Positions 5,353 through 7,767 of a stretch of DNA of 7,767 nt are shown piece after piece (the first letter of the stretch is position 1; each line of letters starts with the position of its first letter). Below the pieces are notes generated by a model. It was given only the letters and a program-made list of their open reading frames with translations. It had not been told where the DNA came from and did no database searches. The DNA is from Actinomycetota bacterium (GTDB lineage: Bacteria; Actinomycetota; Thermoleophilia; Gaiellales; Gaiellaceae), in contig VAXY01000030.1 of the NCBI GenBank assembly GCA_005885085.1, forward strand, positions 1 through 7,767, given 5' to 3'. The position numbers and the translations under genes were made by a program.

Positions 5353-6547
5353 TGCGTTCCTGCCGCTCGAGGGAGTCCGGGTCGTCGACGTGACGAGCTC
5401 GCTGGCTGGGCCCTACTGTACGGAGATCCTCGGGGCGCTCGGTGCCGACGTCGTGAAGGTCGAGCACCCCGAACGCGGCGACGAGTCGCGCGCCTGGGGG
5501 CCTCCGTTCCGACAGGAGGCGAGCGTCATGTTCTACGCCGCGAACCTGAACAAGCGGTCGCTCGCGCTCGACGTCAAGCGCGGGCGCGACGTCCTTCTCC
5601 GCCTCGTCGAGGACGCGGACGTCTTTCTGCAAAGCCTCCGGCCCGGCACCGCGAGCCGCCTCGGTTTCGGACCGGAGCAGCTGCGCGTGTCGAACCCGCG
5701 GCTCGTGTACTGCGACATCGGGGCGTTCGGCCGAACGGGACCTCTGCGCAGCCGCCCCGGCTACGACCCGCTCATGCAGGCCTTCGGCGGCATCATCAGC
5801 GTCACCGGCGAGCCCGACCGGCCGGGCGTCCGCGTCGGCGCGTCGATCGTCGACCAGGGAACGGGAACCTGGGCGGCGCTCGGGATCCTCGCGGCGCTCT
5901 ACGCCGGCGGCGGGCGCACGGTCGATGTCTCGCTGTTCGAGACGACGGTCGCGCTGCTGCCGTACCAGGTCACCGCGTACCTCGCGAGCGGCGACGTCCC
6001 AGGGCGGCACGGCACGGCGTTTCCGCTGATCGCCCCGTACCAGGTCTTCCGCGTGCGCGACGGCGAGCTGATGATCGCCGCCGGCAACGACGGGCTGTTC
6101 GCCCGGCTGTGCGAGGCGCTCGGGCTCGCAGAGCTCACGGCCGATCCGCGCTTTGCCACGAACCCTGACCGCCTCCACCACCGAGACGAGCTCGCGGACC
6201 TGCTGGGCGCACAGCTCGCCGAACGATCGCAGGCCGAGGTGCTCGAGCTGCTGGAGCGCGCCGGCGTCCCGGCCGCGCCGGTGAACGACGTCGCGCAGGT
6301 CGCCGAGCACGAGCAGACGGCCGCGCTCGGCCTGGTGCAAAGGCTGGGGTCTGACCCCGTCGGGGTCAGACCCCAAACGGTCGCGCTGCCACTGTCGTTC
6401 GACCACGAGCGCGTCGCACACCGGTCGGCACCGCCGCGCCTCGGCGAGCACACGGCGGAGATCCTGCGCGAGCTCGGCTACGAGGACGACGAGATCCGCC
6501 GGCTTGCTGCGGCAGGCGTCGTGCGACGCGTAGAGTCGGACACATGA
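5345..6547 (+). CDS. CaiB/BaiF family class III CoA-transferase
   Basis: Seen: 400 residues from an ATG at 5345; the frame stays open upstream, but that part only shadows the GNAT gene, and LPLEGVRVVDVTSSLAGPYC (6-25) is the usual family N-terminus. Landmarks: LGADVVKVEHPERGD at 32-46, NLNKRSLALD at 67-76, NPRLVYCDIGAFGRTGP at 117-133, GYDPLMQAFGG at 139-149 and the catalytic-position Asp170 in SIVDQGTGTWA. Known: these intertwined dimers move CoA between carboxylic acids through an aspartyl-CoA thioester. Substrates vary (oxalate, carnitine, bile acids, aryl-succinates) and cannot be told here. Oddities: LQSLRPG (96-101 region) replaces the usual ENFRPG; the loop before VDVSLFE is shortened (ALYAGGGRTVDVSL, lacking the usual TGRGQ); and codons 332-343 are a palindromic repeat giving RLGSDPVGVRP. 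The gene overlaps the downstream decarboxylase by ATGA and probably forms an operon with it. Confidence 0.92.
   Translation: MATAFLPLEGVRVVDVTSSLAGPYCTEILGALGADVVKVEHPERGDESRAWGPPFRQEASVMFYAANLNKRSLALDVKRGRDVLLRLVEDADVFLQSLRPGTASRLGFGPEQLRVSNPRLVYCDIGAFGRTGPLRSRPGYDPLMQAFGGIISVTGEPDRPGVRVGASIVDQGTGTWAALGILAALYAGGGRTVDVSLFETTVALLPYQVTAYLASGDVPGRHGTAFPLIAPYQVFRVRDGELMIAAGNDGLFARLCEALGLAELTADPRFATNPDRLHHRDELADLLGAQLAERSQAEVLELLERAGVPAAPVNDVAQVAEHEQTAALGLVQRLGSDPVGVRPQTVALPLSFDHERVAHRSAPPRLGEHTAEILRELGYEDDEIRRLAAAGVVRRVESDT
5358..5361 (-). promoter_or_regulatory. Shine-Dalgarno of the GNAT gene
   Basis: On the minus strand AGGA lies five bases before the GTG at 5352, inside the first codons of the opposing CoA-transferase gene. 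It is the clearest Shine-Dalgarno in the window and decides the GNAT start; it means that the GNAT mRNA begins within the CoA-transferase coding region. Confidence 0.5.
6339..6374 (+). repeat. 36-bp REP-like palindromic element, copy 2 (inside the CoA-transferase gene)
   Basis: The order is tag AAAGGCT (6339-6345), arm GGGGTCTGACCCC (6346-6358), centre GTC (6359-6361), arm GGGGTCAGACCCC (6362-6374). It matches copy 1 (read on the opposite strand) at 35 of 36 positions, the difference being the middle base of the centre. It lies within codons 332-344 of the CoA-transferase; 36 bases is a multiple of three and the frame used has no stop, so the protein gains 12 residues including GSDPVGVRP. One forward frame would hit TGA in the arm. 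Removing it joins GTGC to AAACGGTC and restores an in-frame LVQTVALPLSF. Confidence 0.9.
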
Positions 6548-7767
6548 CAGACGTTCGCGCGCTGCTGCAGCGCACGGCCGACCTGGCAGCGGACTTCCTC
6601 GACTCCCTCGACGAGCGCCCCGTGTTCCCGCAGGTCTCAGTCGACGAGCTCCGCTCGGCGCTGCGTGTGCCGCTGCCGGACGAGCCGATGGATCCGCGGC
6701 GGGTCGTAGAGGAGCTGGCGGCCGCCGCGGAGCCCGGACTGGTCGCGATGCCCAGCGGTCGCTACTTCGGCTTCGTCATCGGCGGCGGATTGCCGGCCGC
6801 ACTCGCTGCGGACTGGCTCGCGACGGCGTGGGACCAGAACGCGGGCCTGTATGTCGGCGGGCCGTCGGCTTCCGTGGTCGAGCAGGTCGTGCACGAGTGG
6901 GTCTGTGACCTCCTCGGGCTACCCGCTGACGCATCGATCGGGTTCGTCACCGGCACGCAGATGGGGAGCGTCACGGCACTCGCCGCAGCGCGCTACCGCG
7001 TGCTCGAACGCGCCGGCTGGGACGTCGCCCGCGACGGTCTCGCCGGCGGCCCACGCGTGCGCGTGCTCGTGGGAGACAAGAGGCATGTGACGATCGACCG
7101 TGCGCTGCGCCTGCTGGGGCTCGGCACGCCGGAGACGGTGCCGGCCGACGACGAGGGGCGCATCGATGCGCGTGCTCTCCGCGACGCGCTCGGGTCGGGC
7201 GAGGCGCCGGCGATCGTGTGCGCCCAGGCCGGCGAGGTGAACACCGGCGCGTTCGACCCGTTCGAAGACATCGCTGCCACGTGCGTCGAGCATGGGGCAT
7301 GGCTCCACGTCGACGGCGCGTTCGGCCTGTGGGCGGCCGCGAGCGCGAGGTTCCGCCACCTCGTGCGCGGCGTCGAGCTCGCCGACTCCTGGATCACCGA
7401 CGCGCACAAGTGGCTGAACGTGCCCTACGACTCGGCGCTCGTGCTCTGCAAGGACGCCGAAGCACACCGCGCCGCGATGACGGTCAGCGCGTCCTATCTG
7501 ATCCAAGACGATGCGCGCCTCGTGCGCGACCAGGTCGACTGGGTGCCGGAGTTCTCGCGCCGCGCCCGCGGCTTTGCCGTCTACGCAGCGTTGCGCTCGC
7601 TGGGCCGCAGCGGGCTGGCGAAGCTCGTCGAGCGGACGTGCGACTGCGCCCGGCAGTTCGCCGACGAGATCGTCGCGCTGCCCGGAGTCGAGCTCCTCAA
7701 CGACGTCGTGCTGAACCAGGTCCTGTTCCGGTTCGAGACGGACGAGCAGACCGGTGACGTCCTGCGC
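6544..7767 (+). CDS. Group II PLP-dependent decarboxylase, 3' end beyond the window
   Basis: Seen: 408 codons from an ATG that shares ATGA with the CoA-transferase stop, open to the right edge. Landmarks: YFGFVIGGGLPAALAADWL at 74-92; TAWDQNAGLY at 94-103; the PLP phosphate loop region GFVTGTQMGSVTAL at 133-146; His181 (KRHVTIDRAL), at the place of the histidine that stacks on the PLP ring; AQAGEVNTGAFDPFEDI at 227-243; Asp257 (LHVDGAFG), which pairs with the pyridine nitrogen; and the Schiff-base Lys289 in DAHKWLNVPYD. Known: this family (PF00282) includes aromatic amino acid, glutamate, histidine and diaminobutyrate decarboxylases, and also some aldehyde-forming enzymes. The substrate is not determined here. 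Full-length members run about 450-500 residues, so roughly 50-80 residues are missing. The overlap suggests co-transcription with the CoA-transferase gene, though no known pathway joins the two. Confidence 0.9.
   Translation, partial: MTDVRALLQRTADLAADFLDSLDERPVFPQVSVDELRSALRVPLPDEPMDPRRVVEELAAAAEPGLVAMPSGRYFGFVIGGGLPAALAADWLATAWDQNAGLYVGGPSASVVEQVVHEWVCDLLGLPADASIGFVTGTQMGSVTALAAARYRVLERAGWDVARDGLAGGPRVRVLVGDKRHVTIDRALRLLGLGTPETVPADDEGRIDARALRDALGSGEAPAIVCAQAGEVNTGAFDPFEDIAATCVEHGAWLHVDGAFGLWAAASARFRHLVRGVELADSWITDAHKWLNVPYDSALVLCKDAEAHRAAMTVSASYLIQDDARLVRDQVDWVPEFSRRARGFAVYAALRSLGRSGLAKLVERTCDCARQFADEIVALPGVELLNDVVLNQVLFRFETDEQTGDVLR

Noticed and set aside
2626..6374. The two repeats as parts of a CRISPR array or as ends of a composite transposon
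   Set aside because: There are only two copies, about 3.7 kb apart, with ordinary chromosomal genes between them and no cas or transposase gene.
6339..6377. A 3-base target duplication (AAA) around repeat copy 2
   Set aside because: AAA occurs at the tag start and again just after the element, but copy 1 has no matching duplication, and three As can occur by chance.
4907..6451. An N-terminal extension of the DedA frame
   Set aside because: It runs antisense to the CoA-transferase gene and out of frame through the GNAT gene, and DedA proteins are about 200 residues.

Overview
The window is uniformly GC-rich with tightly packed genes, frequent GTG starts, few Shine-Dalgarno sites and several start codons placed a few bases after a TANNNT -10 box. 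This points to a high-GC actinobacterium, perhaps a deep-branching soil lineage such as Thermoleophilia; that placement is an inference from style, not from a marker gene. No rRNA, tRNA, CRISPR array, integrase or transposase gene is visible, and no stretch over 100 bases lacks a gene or repeat.

Layout. At the left edge lies the 5' end of a LivG-type ABC transporter ATPase (minus strand). Diverging from it after only 22 bases is a YbaK/EbsC-type aminoacyl-tRNA deacylase (plus, 165-623); a symmetric -10 box lies between the two starts. A convergent 85-base gap with a small hairpin separates it from a leftward block, read right to left: GNAT acetyltransferase (5352-4903), DedA-family membrane protein (4906-4304, ATGA overlap with the GNAT gene), exported S8 subtilisin-like protease (4271-2661) and a DUF255/YyaL thioredoxin-fold protein with a C-terminal alpha/alpha-barrel region (2595-709). 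Going rightward from 5345 are a CaiB/BaiF class III CoA-transferase and, with an ATGA overlap, a group II PLP-dependent decarboxylase that runs off the right edge (6544 to the end). The GNAT and CoA-transferase genes diverge and their first codons overlap by 8 bases.

The most interesting signal is a 36-bp palindromic element present twice, in opposite orientations (2626-2661 and 6339-6374). Each copy is a 7-base tag (AAAGGCT) followed by two 13-base arms around a 3-base centre; the arms are reverse complements of each other and each arm is itself a palindrome. One copy abuts the stop codon of the protease gene and may act as its terminator. The other lies inside the CoA-transferase reading frame, where its 36 bases add exactly 12 codons without a stop, so it is a REP-like mobile repeat carried within a protein.

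Functionally the genes are mostly housekeeping or accessory metabolism. The two ATGA-coupled pairs (GNAT-DedA, and CoA-transferase-decarboxylase) are the only strong operonic links. I see no defence, secretion or biosynthetic cluster.
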